A stretch of DNA of 64,000 bases from Sequoia sempervirens (Eukaryota; Streptophyta; Pinopsida; Cupressales; Cupressaceae), in the NCBI GenBank assembly GCA_007258455.2, contig VDFB02270651.1, positions 489,994,711 to 490,058,710 on the forward strand. Reading direction: 5' to 3'. The position numbers and the translations under genes were made by a program. This document shows, piece after piece, positions 11,359-21,500 of this stretch (positions within the stretch are counted from its first letter, which is position 1; each line of letters starts with the position of its first letter). The notes below the pieces were generated by a model. The model saw nothing but the letters and a program-made list of their open reading frames with translations, was not told where the DNA came from and did not search any database.

Positions 11359-13390
11359 CTAACCTTTTTCATATGGAATGTAAACATTCCCATTTTGAGG
11401 TGGAAATGTAACTTGAGTGTGCTCCTCCTTAGCTACATCTTCATGCTTGGGTTCAACCAAGGTATCAATATCTTTGCTGGCCTCCATTCTTGCTAGATAT
11501 CTAATGGGGCAACCTCTTGAAATGGAAAAGGTTGAACTACCCTTAGTAGTTTCATCTCTATCAGTTACTTCTTGAACCTCACTTTGTTGGTTGAGAAGGA
11601 ATATTTCATGTGAATCAAATTGAAACATAACTTCCCTATGTATGTGGTTATGCTGCTCACACTCTTCAAATTCAGCCAGTAATGGCTTGGCATAAAGCTT
11701 GGAGCATAATTCCTCCACTATGCTTGAGAATGTATCTTTAAGTTCATGATCAACTTCCTCATGAAAAACAGGTTCTACATGAATCTCATAACTATCTCCT
11801 TGAACATTTAAAGGAGTGTACTCGTACCTTTCAAAACATACTTCTGTTGATCATGCCCCTCTTTATGGATGTCTTCATAGGTACCAACATTTGCACCTCT
11901 TAAGACTAGGTTGCCCCCATCTTCCTCTTAATGAACCAACAACCTATCAAAGTTAATTTCATCTTCTTGTTGTCCAAGATTTAACATTGATATTAGTTCG
12001 AGTAGGGTGTCTCTATCATTGCCCACAAGACTAGGAAGTTCAACAAACAAATATGTGGTGAGCTCATCTCTTTGCAGCTCAAAACTGGGCATTGAGGTAA
12101 GTTTAGTCAAGCACTACTCATCTTCACTTATAAATTTTGGAAGTTCATCAAATAAACAAACGTAAATTTGAACTTGAGCATCTTTTCCTTCTTCAAATTT
12201 CTGCTATCCCACCTTCTGCCCCTCCTTAGCAAATTGTTTGACCTCCAAATTCAAAACAAATGATTCTAGATCATCCCAAAAAAGGTCATCTTCAATCTCA
12301 TTTTTAATTTTCAGTGAAGGAGGACCTAGTTTTTCCTTATAGTGATCTTCATGAATTAAAGTTTCTTGTTCATGCTCATTGATAACCTCTTGAACTATGA
12401 ACCTATCATGTTGTTGGACAACTTTAAGATTTTCTAGATCTACTACCAATGAAACTATGGGTAAGATCCTTTCACCTTGTTCAACAAAGTAGGGCAACTC
12501 ATTAGACATCAAAGAGGTAATTTGATGGTCAACATGTTCTTCTTGCTACATAACCTGTTGCGTAGGTTGACCATGCTCAACTATCTCCTGTAATGGATCT
12601 AATTCCTCCTCCTGTTTGAGCTTTTTTTGTTGTAGTCAGTAACATGCTACAACTAAATGCATTCGATTTACTTTGTTGATCCTCTCCATGAGGAGTAAGT
12701 CATTTGGATCAATGGGCTACTCTTGAGGAGTGATGGACCGATCTTGTATAGGCACTACATTCTCTTGCATTGAATTGAATCCCTTAAAGCTTGAAATTTA
12801 AAAATGAGAAGACTTACTAGGGGATTCTAGAGGCTAAATTTGCCTAAAGCTTGCAAACTTGTACTTGGGGACTTCTTGTTTGGAAATTTTTTGCCTCATT
12901 TCTACATCTTCTGCAGCAAGCTATTGGGCAATATTCTCCTCAAATTGCCTCTTTTTGGCCTCCCATTCCTACTCACTTGTTTGAGCTTGGTAAGCTTTCT
13001 ATTCTTCCTGCCAGTCAACCTCCTGCTCTCCTTCAATCTCCAACATTTGTCTTTGAAAATCAAAGATTATGTCATCGATACACATGTTGTTATCTCCTTG
13101 AGATTGGGCATGTGAACAAACATGTTGGTTGGCATTATGATGGTTTTGTTGAGATTGTTCTTGGACATATACATGTTGATGCTCAAATTGAGTAGGGGTG
13201 GGAGGGTGGAAAACTTGGGAGAATATTCATAATCTCCTATAGCAAAGGTACTTGGACTAGAAACAACTACATACTCATTTTGATATGGCTAGTAATTGGG
13301 TACATGAGTAGCATTTTCATGAAATGAGGAATGATTAGTAGTTTCATGATATGCTGGGTGATAGAGCATGTCTTCATAAAATGTAGACAT
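11359..13390 (-). pseudogene. Orphan ORF filling the interior of the giant element
   Basis: Starting at ATG 13390 (MSTFYEDMLYHPAYHE..), about 250 bases downstream of the PBS, one coding-like frame can be followed to the TAG near 11359. It has about two frame breaks (near 13210 and 11800) and a dozen stops, most explained by C to T change in Gln or Trp codons. The product would be about 670 residues: a Tyr/His/Asn-rich N terminus, a Gln-rich stretch, an acidic coiled-coil-like part (EWEAKKRQFEENIAQ), then repeated ELP motifs. These are NELPYFVEQGE (about 12500), DELPKFISEDE (about 12150) and VELPSLVGND (about 12045). There is no CCHC knuckle, protease, RT or integrase motif. By position it occupies the gag slot, but sequence does not show that it is gag. 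Confidence 0.5.
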
Positions 13391-13624
13391 TTTGGAGCAT
13401 TCTTAGAAACTGGAAATGCATTAAAATTTCTTGTAAACCAAGAAAACTAGATCTAATTTTCTGGAAATAAGAACATACAGCACTTAATTTGCTTGAAACT
13501 AGTTGTTATTCTCCCAAAGTCACTAGGTATGCAAATAAAATGTCTCCAAAAGGCTGAAACTATTGCTACACACACCAAACAACAACAATAAAATACATAA
13601 ACATGAACTAAGAAGTAGTTCACG

Positions 13625-13642
13625 GTCCCACCGGGCATGCCA
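13625..13642 (-). promoter_or_regulatory. Primer-binding site of the giant element
   Basis: Minus strand reads TGGCATGCCCGGTGGGAC, four bases inside the inner edge of LTR B. It begins TGG, as PBSs complementary to a tRNA CCA end do, and resembles Lys-type PBSs, but I cannot assign the tRNA. It fixes the element orientation as minus. Confidence 0.55.
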
Positions 13643-14204
13643 AAACTATTCACAATACAAATCTTCACCCTACTTGTTAAGCTTTTTCAATTGCACTTAG
13701 CAGATTTGGAACAACATTGGAATGCTTTTAGGTTGTGGGTAACCTATTTGAAAGCAGACCTATGGATTGTGGGTCGGCTTCCCTGTTTGATATCACTTAA
13801 CTATTGAAATTTTGAGGTAAGGGTAAGAGTTGCATGAAATAAACCTAATGCTGGAAAGAAACTAAAGTGATACACCAAACAATCTAGACCTGTTAATAAC
13901 TTATCATATTTGAATTAATATCACAAATTTGGACTTACACAACTCACTTAATAATGCAATTTGCACAAATATTTCATAAGAAGGTCTATAAATAATGCTA
14001 TTAAAAGGAAAACATAGATTTCATAATTAATCGGCATCGTTAACAACACAACTTACAACCTGCAAACATACATCTTTTGCTAAATAGATGCATAACATGA
14101 GACAAGCTTGCAAGGAAAAAATAGATTTCACAAAACAAGTTGATCAAGCATTAACAACATACATGAGAAACCAAAAATGACAAGGTAAAAGTGCTTACTG
14201 TATA

Positions 14205-14209
14205 TTAAG
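14205..14209. repeat. Target-site duplication of the copia element
   Basis: TTAAG here and TTAAG at 18939-18943, a perfect 5-bp match. The host sequence (LTR B) is contiguous across it when compared with LTR A near 3018-3024. Confidence 0.92.
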
Positions 14210-14637
14210 TGTTAGAATTGGCTATGGCAGCCACCCAAGATCTATGGACCAAATAGAAAGCACAAGAAGACAGAGAAAGATTATGACAAGAATAAATTGT
14301 ATTCAATGTCATTAATATGATATGCTGATTATGATTGATTACAAATGAGAGAGACCCCTTGGTTATATAGCCAAGGTGAGAACATAGGAGGGCATAAGAT
14401 TATGACAAGTGTCAGAATCTTATGACATGAGACAACTAGGAAAACTTATCACTCCACCAAAGATGGAGAGATAATCACATGATGTGTCCACAAAAGGTGG
14501 AAATGATGAGGTGATGACATGTCAAGTCCACCAAAAGTGGAGAATCTCCAACAACCTCCTATGTGGTCCCTAAGTAAACTTAACTAAGGTGTAATTATGA
14601 CCTAGGACAAGGTACAAGACATTTAATTACACCAACA
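14210..14637 (-). repeat. 3' LTR of the copia element
   Basis: On the plus strand starts TGTTAGAATTGG and ends CACCAACA; length 428 bp. It matches 18511-18938 except for three single-base differences near 14271, 14300 and 14325. Confidence 0.95.
14357..14376 (-). promoter_or_regulatory. TATA box inside a 20-bp near-palindrome (3' LTR copy)
   Basis: CCTTGGTTATATAGCCAAGG: arms CCTTGG and CCAAGG around a TATATA core. The equivalent promoter copy in the 5' LTR is at 18658-18677. The centred palindrome means the core reads almost the same on both strands. Confidence 0.6.
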
Positions 14638-14648
14638 CCCCCCCTTAA
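14638..14648 (-). promoter_or_regulatory. Polypurine tract of the copia element
   Basis: Minus strand reads AAGGGGGGG directly against the TG of the 3' LTR, the expected position for plus-strand DNA priming. Confidence 0.85.
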
Positions 14649-14834
14649 GTGCAACTTAGGGAGTAGTGCACAAATGAAAACAATGCAAGATGGGTCCCGA
14701 CTACTAGGCCATGTTAGGTACCCATGTACAAACAATGCAATCAAAGCAATCTCTCACAAACGAGGAAAGGGAGAAAACCTCATGGGACAAAACTCCCCCT
14801 CAAAAGAGAGATGAAATACAAAATAGAAATGCTC

Positions 14835-17021
14835 TCAGTGAAGAATGAGAAGGTAAAAACCCCATGTGAGGAAAAAGACCCCCCCATAAGAGAGAAGTAG
14901 AAGAGAAGCAAGGAAGCCCCCCCTCAATGTTGAGTCTCCTACAAGAATGGTAGAAGCTCGACATTGAATGCTGAAGATGATCCAATCTCGCCGAACAACG
15001 TTCCTCCCCTTGGGAAGAAACAAAACCAAGGATGTATGCAGGATATCAAGATGAATGATGGATGGTGATGTTGTCTCTGAAGCATGCCCAAGTGTCTCCA
15101 TGTCGATGCAGAAAGCTGAACCACTCCAATCAGGTGTTCTAGGCCACACTGTTGAAGAGGAAAACCCAACATCTAGTAGAGATGAATGTAGAGCACTATC
15201 CAAAGACAAGGATATCCCCTCTGAAGACAAAGAAACCTCCTCCAAGTGTTGTCCAAAAGAATCCACACTCACGCCAAACTGTGAAGAATGATCATGTAGA
15301 GAATGAACAAGAGGGTCAAGGTGTTCCCTCACAACAACTGAAGAAGGTTCATCTTCATCAAAGAGAAGATGTATGTCATCAATGGTGTCCTCCAAATCAG
15401 AAAGATGAGACTCCACAAACAAGTCTGAAATACCTGTTAGGAAGCTATCCAAAGTAGCCATATCTGGAAGACAATGTATATTCTGCTGCACTGAATCACT
15501 AGGAGCCAAAACTGTTGATTCGCAAGTATCATCAAGTACAACAGTAGATGGAGGAGATGAAGTGCATGGCTCAAGAACTGGATCTAATGTGAGTATGCCC
15601 AAGTTCAAAAAGCCAAATGTCTCCTCAGAATCATAGTTGTGATCAACAGTCGAATGAACAAAATCACCATCAGAAGCAAACTGTGCAAAGGAATACAACC
15701 GAGATGAGTGATCAACCACCCCAGTAGCAATGACATCTCTAGTCTCCAAGTCACGAATGATAACTGAATCAGGTGTGAACTCCACAGTTCTCCCATCTCC
15801 ACCATGTGTAATCTGATAAATGGAAAGTAGATTGTTCATCAAATGAGGAACACACAAGACATCCTGAAAAGTGTTTTCCCCAATGCTAATAGATCCCTTC
15901 CCTGTTACACTCATGTATGTATTGTTTCCCATCAAGATAGGAGACATAGAACAAGGTTGAAATGAAGAGAAGATAGTTTGTGAAGATGCCATATGATGTG
16001 ACGCTCCTGAATCTAGAAGCCATTTCCCTGATCCTGGACTTGAATGAGCACAAAGAGCTTGTCCTTTATATCCTGATATATATGTTTGACTTTTGTCCTT
16101 TTTAGACTGTTTTGAAGTAGAAGGAGAAGAAGATTCAGACATTCTAAAAGGAAAATCAATGTGATTCTTTTTGAGAAGATTCTTCAACTCATCAATATCC
16201 TTCTTATAACAATAATGTTCTTCATGTCCATCCTTCTTGCAATATGCACAAAAAGGTCTCTCCTTCTTAGATGATTCTCCTTTTGAAGAAGATTTTTTCT
16301 TTGATTGATCTGAATGTGGTTTATCCTTTACTTGATCTGAATGTTGATTATTCTTTGCTTTCTTCTGTTTCTTATCCGATTCTGATTCTTTCACTTGATT
16401 AACCAACAATGCCTGAGATTTAGAAGTCTTAATGAGACCCATTGAGATAAGCTTTTGCTGCTCATGTATCAACATCTCAGAAAATGCTGTAAATGAAGGT
16501 GTAGTGTATGCAGACCCCATAGTCAATCTATGAGTATGAAAGCTAGAAACAAAAGAAGCATAATCAGGACCAAGTTTGTTCATTGTATTGTACACCAAAT
16601 GGATGTCCTTCTTATCAATTCCACATGCTTTACATTGCTCTTTTAGATCATTAACCTTAGTGATGTAGTCTTGGATGTTGTCAAAGTTCTTAGGATCAAG
16701 ATTCATCAAATCATTATCAATTTGATAGCCTCTTACTTCATCTTTTGTTCCATACAATGTTTTCAATTTTTCCCAAGCTTCATGAGAATTTGTACATGAT
16801 TCAATCTGAAACAACAAGTCTTGAGAAACTAGTCTACGAAGACACCCAAGAGCTTTGGCATGTTTGATCATCCATTTTAACTTTTTCTCATCATCTGTAG
16901 GTTCAGGTACCTTATTTTCAACATATAGAGAGTGACCTTCTGTCATTAGTATATTCCATGCATTTTGATGCCATGTTGAATAATTATATGATGTGAGCAA
17001 AGGAACCTTAGAATGATCCAT
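14835..17021 (-). CDS. gag-pro: Copia gag-protease polyprotein with an acidic C-terminal extension, no pol
   Basis: The frame opens at 17090, but ATG 17021 is the likelier start: the protein then begins MDHSKVPLLTSYNYSTWHQN, a normal copia gag start, and the upstream codons encode only a hydrophobic stub. About 728 residues. Gag (UBN2 type) fills the first 210 or so, with HEAWEKLKTLYGTKDE. A Lys/Ser-rich linker follows, then a CCHC knuckle CAYCKKDGHEEHYC. The protease has active site LLDSGASHHMA and runs through CVPHLMNNLLS to the start of a GAG-pre-integrase region (SRLYSF). The last 290 or so residues are Ser/Asp/Leu-rich and unlike integrase. No RT, RNase H or integrase motif occurs. The frame is fully open, in contrast with every other element here. 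On expression it could supply capsid and protease. Confidence 0.92.
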   Translation of the reverse strand: MDHSKVPLLTSYNYSTWHQNAWNILMTEGHSLYVENKVPEPTDDEKKLKWMIKHAKALGCLRRLVSQDLLFQIESCTNSHEAWEKLKTLYGTKDEVRGYQIDNDLMNLDPKNFDNIQDYITKVNDLKEQCKACGIDKKDIHLVYNTMNKLGPDYASFVSSFHTHRLTMGSAYTTPSFTAFSEMLIHEQQKLISMGLIKTSKSQALLVNQVKESESDKKQKKAKNNQHSDQVKDKPHSDQSKKKSSSKGESSKKERPFCAYCKKDGHEEHYCYKKDIDELKNLLKKNHIDFPFRMSESSSPSTSKQSKKDKSQTYISGYKGQALCAHSSPGSGKWLLDSGASHHMASSQTIFSSFQPCSMSPILMGNNTYMSVTGKGSISIGENTFQDVLCVPHLMNNLLSIYQITHGGDGRTVEFTPDSVIIRDLETRDVIATGVVDHSSRLYSFAQFASDGDFVHSTVDHNYDSEETFGFLNLGILTLDPVLEPCTSSPPSTVVLDDTCESTVLAPSDSVQQNIHCLPDMATLDSFLTGISDLFVESHLSDLEDTIDDIHLLFDEDEPSSVVVREHLDPLVHSLHDHSSQFGVSVDSFGQHLEEVSLSSEGISLSLDSALHSSLLDVGFSSSTVWPRTPDWSGSAFCIDMETLGHASETTSPSIIHLDILHTSLVLFLPKGRNVVRRDWIIFSIQCRASTILVGDSTLRGGFLASLLLLSYGGVFFLTWGFYLLILH

Positions 17022-17691
17022 GAGAATGAAAGAGCAAAGCAAACAGATCAAAGCAATGCACCAAGAGACCCCCCCCCCCAAATCACTCAATCAAGAAACC
17101 CCCCAAGCAATATCTGATTTGGCACTTTATATTTAGTGCGTTTACAGTTGCTAGATGCCAAAAACAGCAAGCTAGACTTGATCTTAGTGCTTACAAATGC
17201 CAAAATAGGCCACAGTATCAAGTACAATTTTTGGTATAAAATGAGATTAATTTGACCCTACCACTGAGAAGTACACAAAAAATAATGCACTTTCAAAAAA
17301 AATTGCACTTAAAAATGTTACTGTAGGAGCAAGATATGAGCTCCCAAAGTTCCCAAAATCAGGACGAAGCAGCAACCCCTGTGAGAATCTAAAAATTATG
17401 GAAAAACCAGGCACCAAAACTAAATACTGATTGCACCAGTGCGTAGAGCACGAAATTCTAGCCCAAATCAAAAAAAATTGCTCGAAAAAAGGAGTCAAAA
17501 TGAGCAAGATATTAGCATTTGAAGTTCGACTGCAAAAACTAAAACTCAAATGGTGAAGGAGCAGAAAATTTTCAAAACATTGCTGACATATTGCTGACGT
17601 CAGTAATATAGGAGCTTAAAATTGACGGTTTACTGGCCGTCACGCCAAACCGAGCGCTTGCCGGAAAAAAACGGAATATGCTAAAGTCTGA

Positions 17692-17703
17692 CGGAATATT
17701 CCG
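17692..17703. repeat. 12-bp perfect palindrome in the copia leader
   Basis: CGGAATATTCCG. The half-site CGGAATAT also recurs nearby at about 17672 and 17727. Confidence 0.7.
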
Positions 17704-17837
17704 AAACTTGCCACTGGAATCTCGAAACGGAATATTAGCCGGAATTTTTGGATTGACCGCCGGATTTCGTTTTGAAGTGCCGGATTTGAATTGAATGCTG
17801 CCCGCCGATTGCCGTGCCGGGGGTTCGGATTAGGGGC

Positions 17838-17865
17838 CGCGGTGGCGCCACGTGGCGCCCGCGGA
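17838..17865. repeat. GC-rich hairpin in the copia leader with a CACGTG core
   Basis: The central 16 bp, GGCGCCACGTGGCGCC (17844-17859), is a perfect palindrome. CCGCGG and CGCGG extend the arms with one mismatch. It contains a CACGTG (G-box) core and two GGCGCC sites. It could act as an RNA structure in the genomic transcript or as a DNA binding site; sequence alone cannot separate these. Confidence 0.7.
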
Positions 17866-17872
17866 GCTGCCC

Positions 17873-17897
17873 AGGTACTGCGCGTACCTTTAGGTAC
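17873..17897. repeat. Paired GGTAC stem-loops in the copia leader
   Basis: AGGTAC-TGCGC-GTACCT (17873-17889) is followed by GTACCT-TT-AGGTAC (17884-17897). The middle GTACCT can pair with either flank, so the two hairpins are mutually exclusive. Confidence 0.65.
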
Positions 17898-17902
17898 AGC
17901 AG

Positions 17903-17927
17903 GTCTGCGTACAACCAGTACGCAGAC
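17903..17927. repeat. 10-bp perfect stem-loop in the copia leader
   Basis: GTCTGCGTAC, loop AACCA, GTACGCAGAC: a perfect 10-bp stem with a 5-base loop. Confidence 0.75.
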
Positions 17928-18498
17928 TCTGCGTTTTTATTTTTTTGATTTTTTTTTGTTTTATATTTTTTACAATATTTTCAAATGATTTTTGAATAAA
18001 ACTTTTGAAAATATATTTCGGCGATACAATAAAAAATTCAGAAAAAAATCCCGAAATAAATCAAATATTTTATTTTCTGAAAAAATCGTACCGACGTATT
18101 TATTGCGCCTGGGGGCCGTACGGCTCTTTGGGTAAAATAATTTTGTCTCACTGGACAACTGCTCTGAATCGGACGATTTGACAGTCGATCTTAGGGTTTT
18201 TGGCCCTTCTGGACGCGATGGCAGGGTCGGATTTGACCCAAAATGCTCCAAAATTGCAGCTACCTTCTGGATCTGGCAACCACTCTTTAGCTTCAAACCC
18301 TCATAGATTTGGCCTCGTAGCTCCGATTTGGACGAAACAAAAGGCAAAATCAACTATCTCGAACCTTTCGGACGCAATGGTGAGCTCAGATTTGCACCAG
18401 CAAGTTCGGATGTGAACCTGCAACAAAGAGCCACGAACGAAACCTCCTCAGATCTGGAATCTCTCTTCAGAATAAGACTCTCCAATGGCTCCAAACAT

Positions 18499-18510
18499 GC
18501 TCTGATACCA
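18499..18510 (-). promoter_or_regulatory. PBS of the copia element (initiator Met tRNA)
   Basis: Minus strand TGGTATCAGAGC directly abuts the 5' LTR with no spacer. It is complementary to the 3' end of plant initiator-Met tRNA, the usual primer of plant Ty1/copia elements. Confidence 0.93.
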
Positions 18511-18938
18511 TGTTAGAATTGGCTATGGCAGCCACCCAAGATCTATGGACCAAATAGAAAGCACAAGAAGAGAGAGAAAGATTATGACAAGAATAAACTG
18601 TATTCAATGTCATTAATATGATATGTTGATTATGATTGATTACAAATGAGAGAGACCCCTTGGTTATATAGCCAAGGTGAGAACATAGGAGGGCATAAGA
18701 TTATGACAAGTGTCAGAATCTTATGACATGAGACAACTAGGAAAACTTATCACTCCACCAAAGATGGAGAGATAATCACATGATGTGTCCACAAAAGGTG
18801 GAAATGATGAGGTGATGACATGTCAAGTCCACCAAAAGTGGAGAATCTCCAACAACCTCCTATGTGGTCCCTAAGTAAACTTAACTAAGGTGTAATTATG
18901 ACCTAGGACAAGGTACAAGACATTTAATTACACCAACA
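18511..18938 (-). repeat. 5' LTR of the copia element
   Basis: 428 bp, same ends as the 3' LTR, followed by the second TTAAG. The TATA-containing near-palindrome is at 18658-18677. Confidence 0.95.
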
Positions 18939-20004
18939 TTAAGTCTATCTGAGTTACAATGCAGCTTCATGAAAAAATAACTCCAAGATAGTAGCTATCC
19001 TCCTGTTGAAAAAGAAAGAACCTCCTAAAATGTTCAAAATGAACATACTTAAGCTAAAACTACAACCAACAACCCACACAAGTGTTTCTAGAAACCCTAG
19101 GTTGGATGAAGCACACCAGCCAAAGTAGAAGCTTCTAAAAACCCTCCAAAAGGTCCTCCAAATGGTCTAAAGTCAATCTCAATCCAAGATCACACTAAAA
19201 GTGTGATAAAACAGCCTCCAAAATGGCACATGTCTCTCCAAAATAGTCAAACACTACCCTCCACACTTCTGTAAATCATTATTGGTCCTATTTCAACATT
19301 TGACCACATTCCCTATCATGCAATATGTGTGTTTTTGAAAACGCATGGCTTTTCAAGCATTATTTGTTAAGTGATTTATAAAACATCAATTAACAAATCA
19401 CTTTACAATTAGGTCCAAATCGAAAGGGGCCCACCATCTTTCTATGTTACATTAGCATTAAAAGGCACAATAAAAGTGATTTTAAAATCACTTACATGAC
19501 ATTTTCAGACATGGAATAAAATGTAACACCAAATGCTAAGGAAAAATCTCTCAAAAGCTTCTAAGGCACTTTGACCATCAACTTACTATATTCTGCATTC
19601 CACTTTCACATGCCATATACATTGCTTTGCAAAGGAATTATAGCACTTCACCAATATGGCCGACCTCCAAGCTCTTTGGAAAACGCATTCCAAGTCACAA
19701 GGTACTAAGGCATCATGATTAAAAGGTCGAGGGCATGAACTGATTCAACACACTCCATAGGTTACTTGAAACATTTAGCAACATTTTTGAAAAGAAGGGA
19801 AAAAACCTAAGGCATAAAATTTCTAATGCAATAACATATGATTCAACCCCCCTCATTAGCACATGTTTGATTTTTGTTAATAAATGGGATAAAAATCTTA
19901 TCAGCATCCAACAGGGGTCAAACCCTAATCATCAAAAGGTAAAATAATGTGAAAAATACAATCATTTTCCCCATCGATCATTCTAGAAAAATGATGTTGC
20001 CACC

Positions 20005-20091
20005 ATGGGGGTTCACTTGCACGCTCTAGAAATGGAGATTTTCACTAGTCTTCAACAAATTGTCGAGCAAAATGCTGAAGAAGAGCTCATG
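20005..20091 (+). other. Coding-like segment with Kozak-type start and splice donor, LTR B copy
   Basis: Better preserved partner of 5747-5834. GCCACCATGG opens 29 codons ending ..EEELM exactly before GTAAGC. Codons differ from copy A mostly by replacement changes. Family not recognised. Confidence 0.35.
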
Positions 20092-20769
20092 GTAAGCATT
20101 TCCTTGTTATTTCCATGCATCTTCTGTTCATTATTGAAGGAAAAGAATGTTGGAATGAGCTCTATGATGAATGTATTTTTATATTCAAAACTCTTCTATT
20201 ATTTTTATGCATTCTTTTGTAGAAAATTGCTTGCCTTTTTAAAGGCCTTTCAGATTCTATGTGACAAAAGAAAATCCCCTGTATTGATCGTTGCAGCCAT
20301 GAAGAGGAACTAGGGTTTTTTAGAGTACATTTCCCATTCATTCTTTACATCTCCATGAAATATCTACTTCTTCTACTCTATATTTGTTATTTAAAAAAAA
20401 AAAAAACCAACTGGGTTTTGCATTTAAAAGAAAGAACAATTAATCTAGTAGGTCATGACCATGAAAGAACACATCATTTTCTATATTTTTTTGTTTTCCA
20501 TCTGGGCTCGATTTAGCTCCTCGCTTCACTATGAAAATCATCTTGCTATTATAAAAAATGAGCCTAGCTATAATATGAATAAGGCTTCATGAGAGGTTAA
20601 GAAGTTGAAATAAGGGCTATCTCAGTTGTTGTTCCAAAAAAAAACAACCCCCTTATTGTTTTTTGGTCATCATTAGTACCAAAAGTCTCTCATTCAGAAA
20701 AATGAAGCTTCTGCTTTGAATCTGTGTTGAAACTTCCTAATCCAAACTATATTCTTGGTGCAATATTTT

Positions 20770-21500
20770 TTCCATCAAAAGGTGAGGCCTTGTCACAAGC
20801 CTCCAATTATTAAAATTGCTTGACAACATTATTTGATAATATCTTACTTGTATCTTCAAAATCATTTGCTACTTGCTTCTTTGCTTTTTCAAGAATATCT
20901 ATACCCACATTCTTTCCAGCGTCCTTTATTTCTTTGAGAATATCTCCCAAATCCCAATTTTCTGGATGACTACCTGCATTCTCCACCATGTACAATATAC
21001 TCTTCTCAATTGCATTGAACTTTGTTATGTTTGTTGTATCCATCTGTGTTGCAGTGTCTTGTAACTACTCAAATATAATATGCACATCATCATTCTTGAT
21101 ATTAGGGTCTTCGTTTTCATCTGATACATCTATAGTATCCATCCTTTTAGCCAAAGCTTCAATTTTCCCTTCACAACTCATCACATTCAGTGATTCACAT
21201 TTCTCTCACTGCCTTGATGGTAAAAAGCCAATGCATCTTGTGGCTGGAATCTATTGATTTTGTGTCCTCCAAATTCAATTATCCAAAAGTTCTATCCACA
21301 TCCCTTGCCTCTTAAAACTAGCTTGTGGATTTTTGTCAAGGGCATGCTTTTGGATATCAGGAGTCTTTACAAAAGAAAACTATTTTAACAAATTTTTGTA
21401 GCTCCTTTGAGTCTTGAGACACTACTTTCCCAGTAGAACATTCACTATGTGAAGTATCCCTCTCCAAACTTGCACCAGACTGCATCTTTTTCTTCTCAAC
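20770..21500 (-). pseudogene. Coding-like block of unknown family, LTR B copy
   Basis: Partner of 6490-7223. The clearest frame is 21043-20810, with NITKFNAIEKSILYMVENAG, NWDLGDILKEIKDAG and VGIDILEKAKKQ. It is interrupted by stops and small indels upstream. No recognised domain. Confidence 0.4.

Larger units (their letters stand above)
17022..18498 (-). other. Leader (5' UTR) of the copia element, with a GC-rich structured part
   Basis: Lies between PBS and gag. At 17640-17930 GC content jumps far above the surroundings (45 of 60 bases are G or C at 17821-17880). That part holds several perfect inverted repeats and recurring CCGGA and CGGAATAT words. A run of Gs sits about 50 bases before the gag ATG (17070-17080, Cs on the plus strand). 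An open frame of 127 codons (18353-17970) exists, but nothing shows that it is translated. Confidence 0.6.
14210..18938 (-). mobile_element. Young Ty1/copia element with gag and protease only (TR-GAG-like)
   Basis: A complete structure on the minus strand: LTRs of 428 bp, initiator-Met PBS, a 1.4 kb leader, one long gag-protease ORF, a polypurine tract, and a perfect TTAAG target duplication. The LTRs differ at only three sites by eye, so insertion is recent relative to everything around it. It has no integrase, RT or RNase H, so mobility would need enzymes from a related autonomous copia element. Plant LTR elements that keep only a GAG domain have been called TR-GAG; this one also keeps the protease. 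Confidence 0.93.

Noticed and set aside
15055..15457. Plus-strand ORFs of 78 and 101 codons
   Set aside because: They lie opposite the fully open copia gag-protease frame and share its codon structure in antisense.
17970..18353. 127-codon ORF in the copia leader as a real gene
   Set aside because: It overlaps the structured leader, has no recognisable domain, and ends in low-complexity Phe/Lys sequence. Annotated only as part of the leader.
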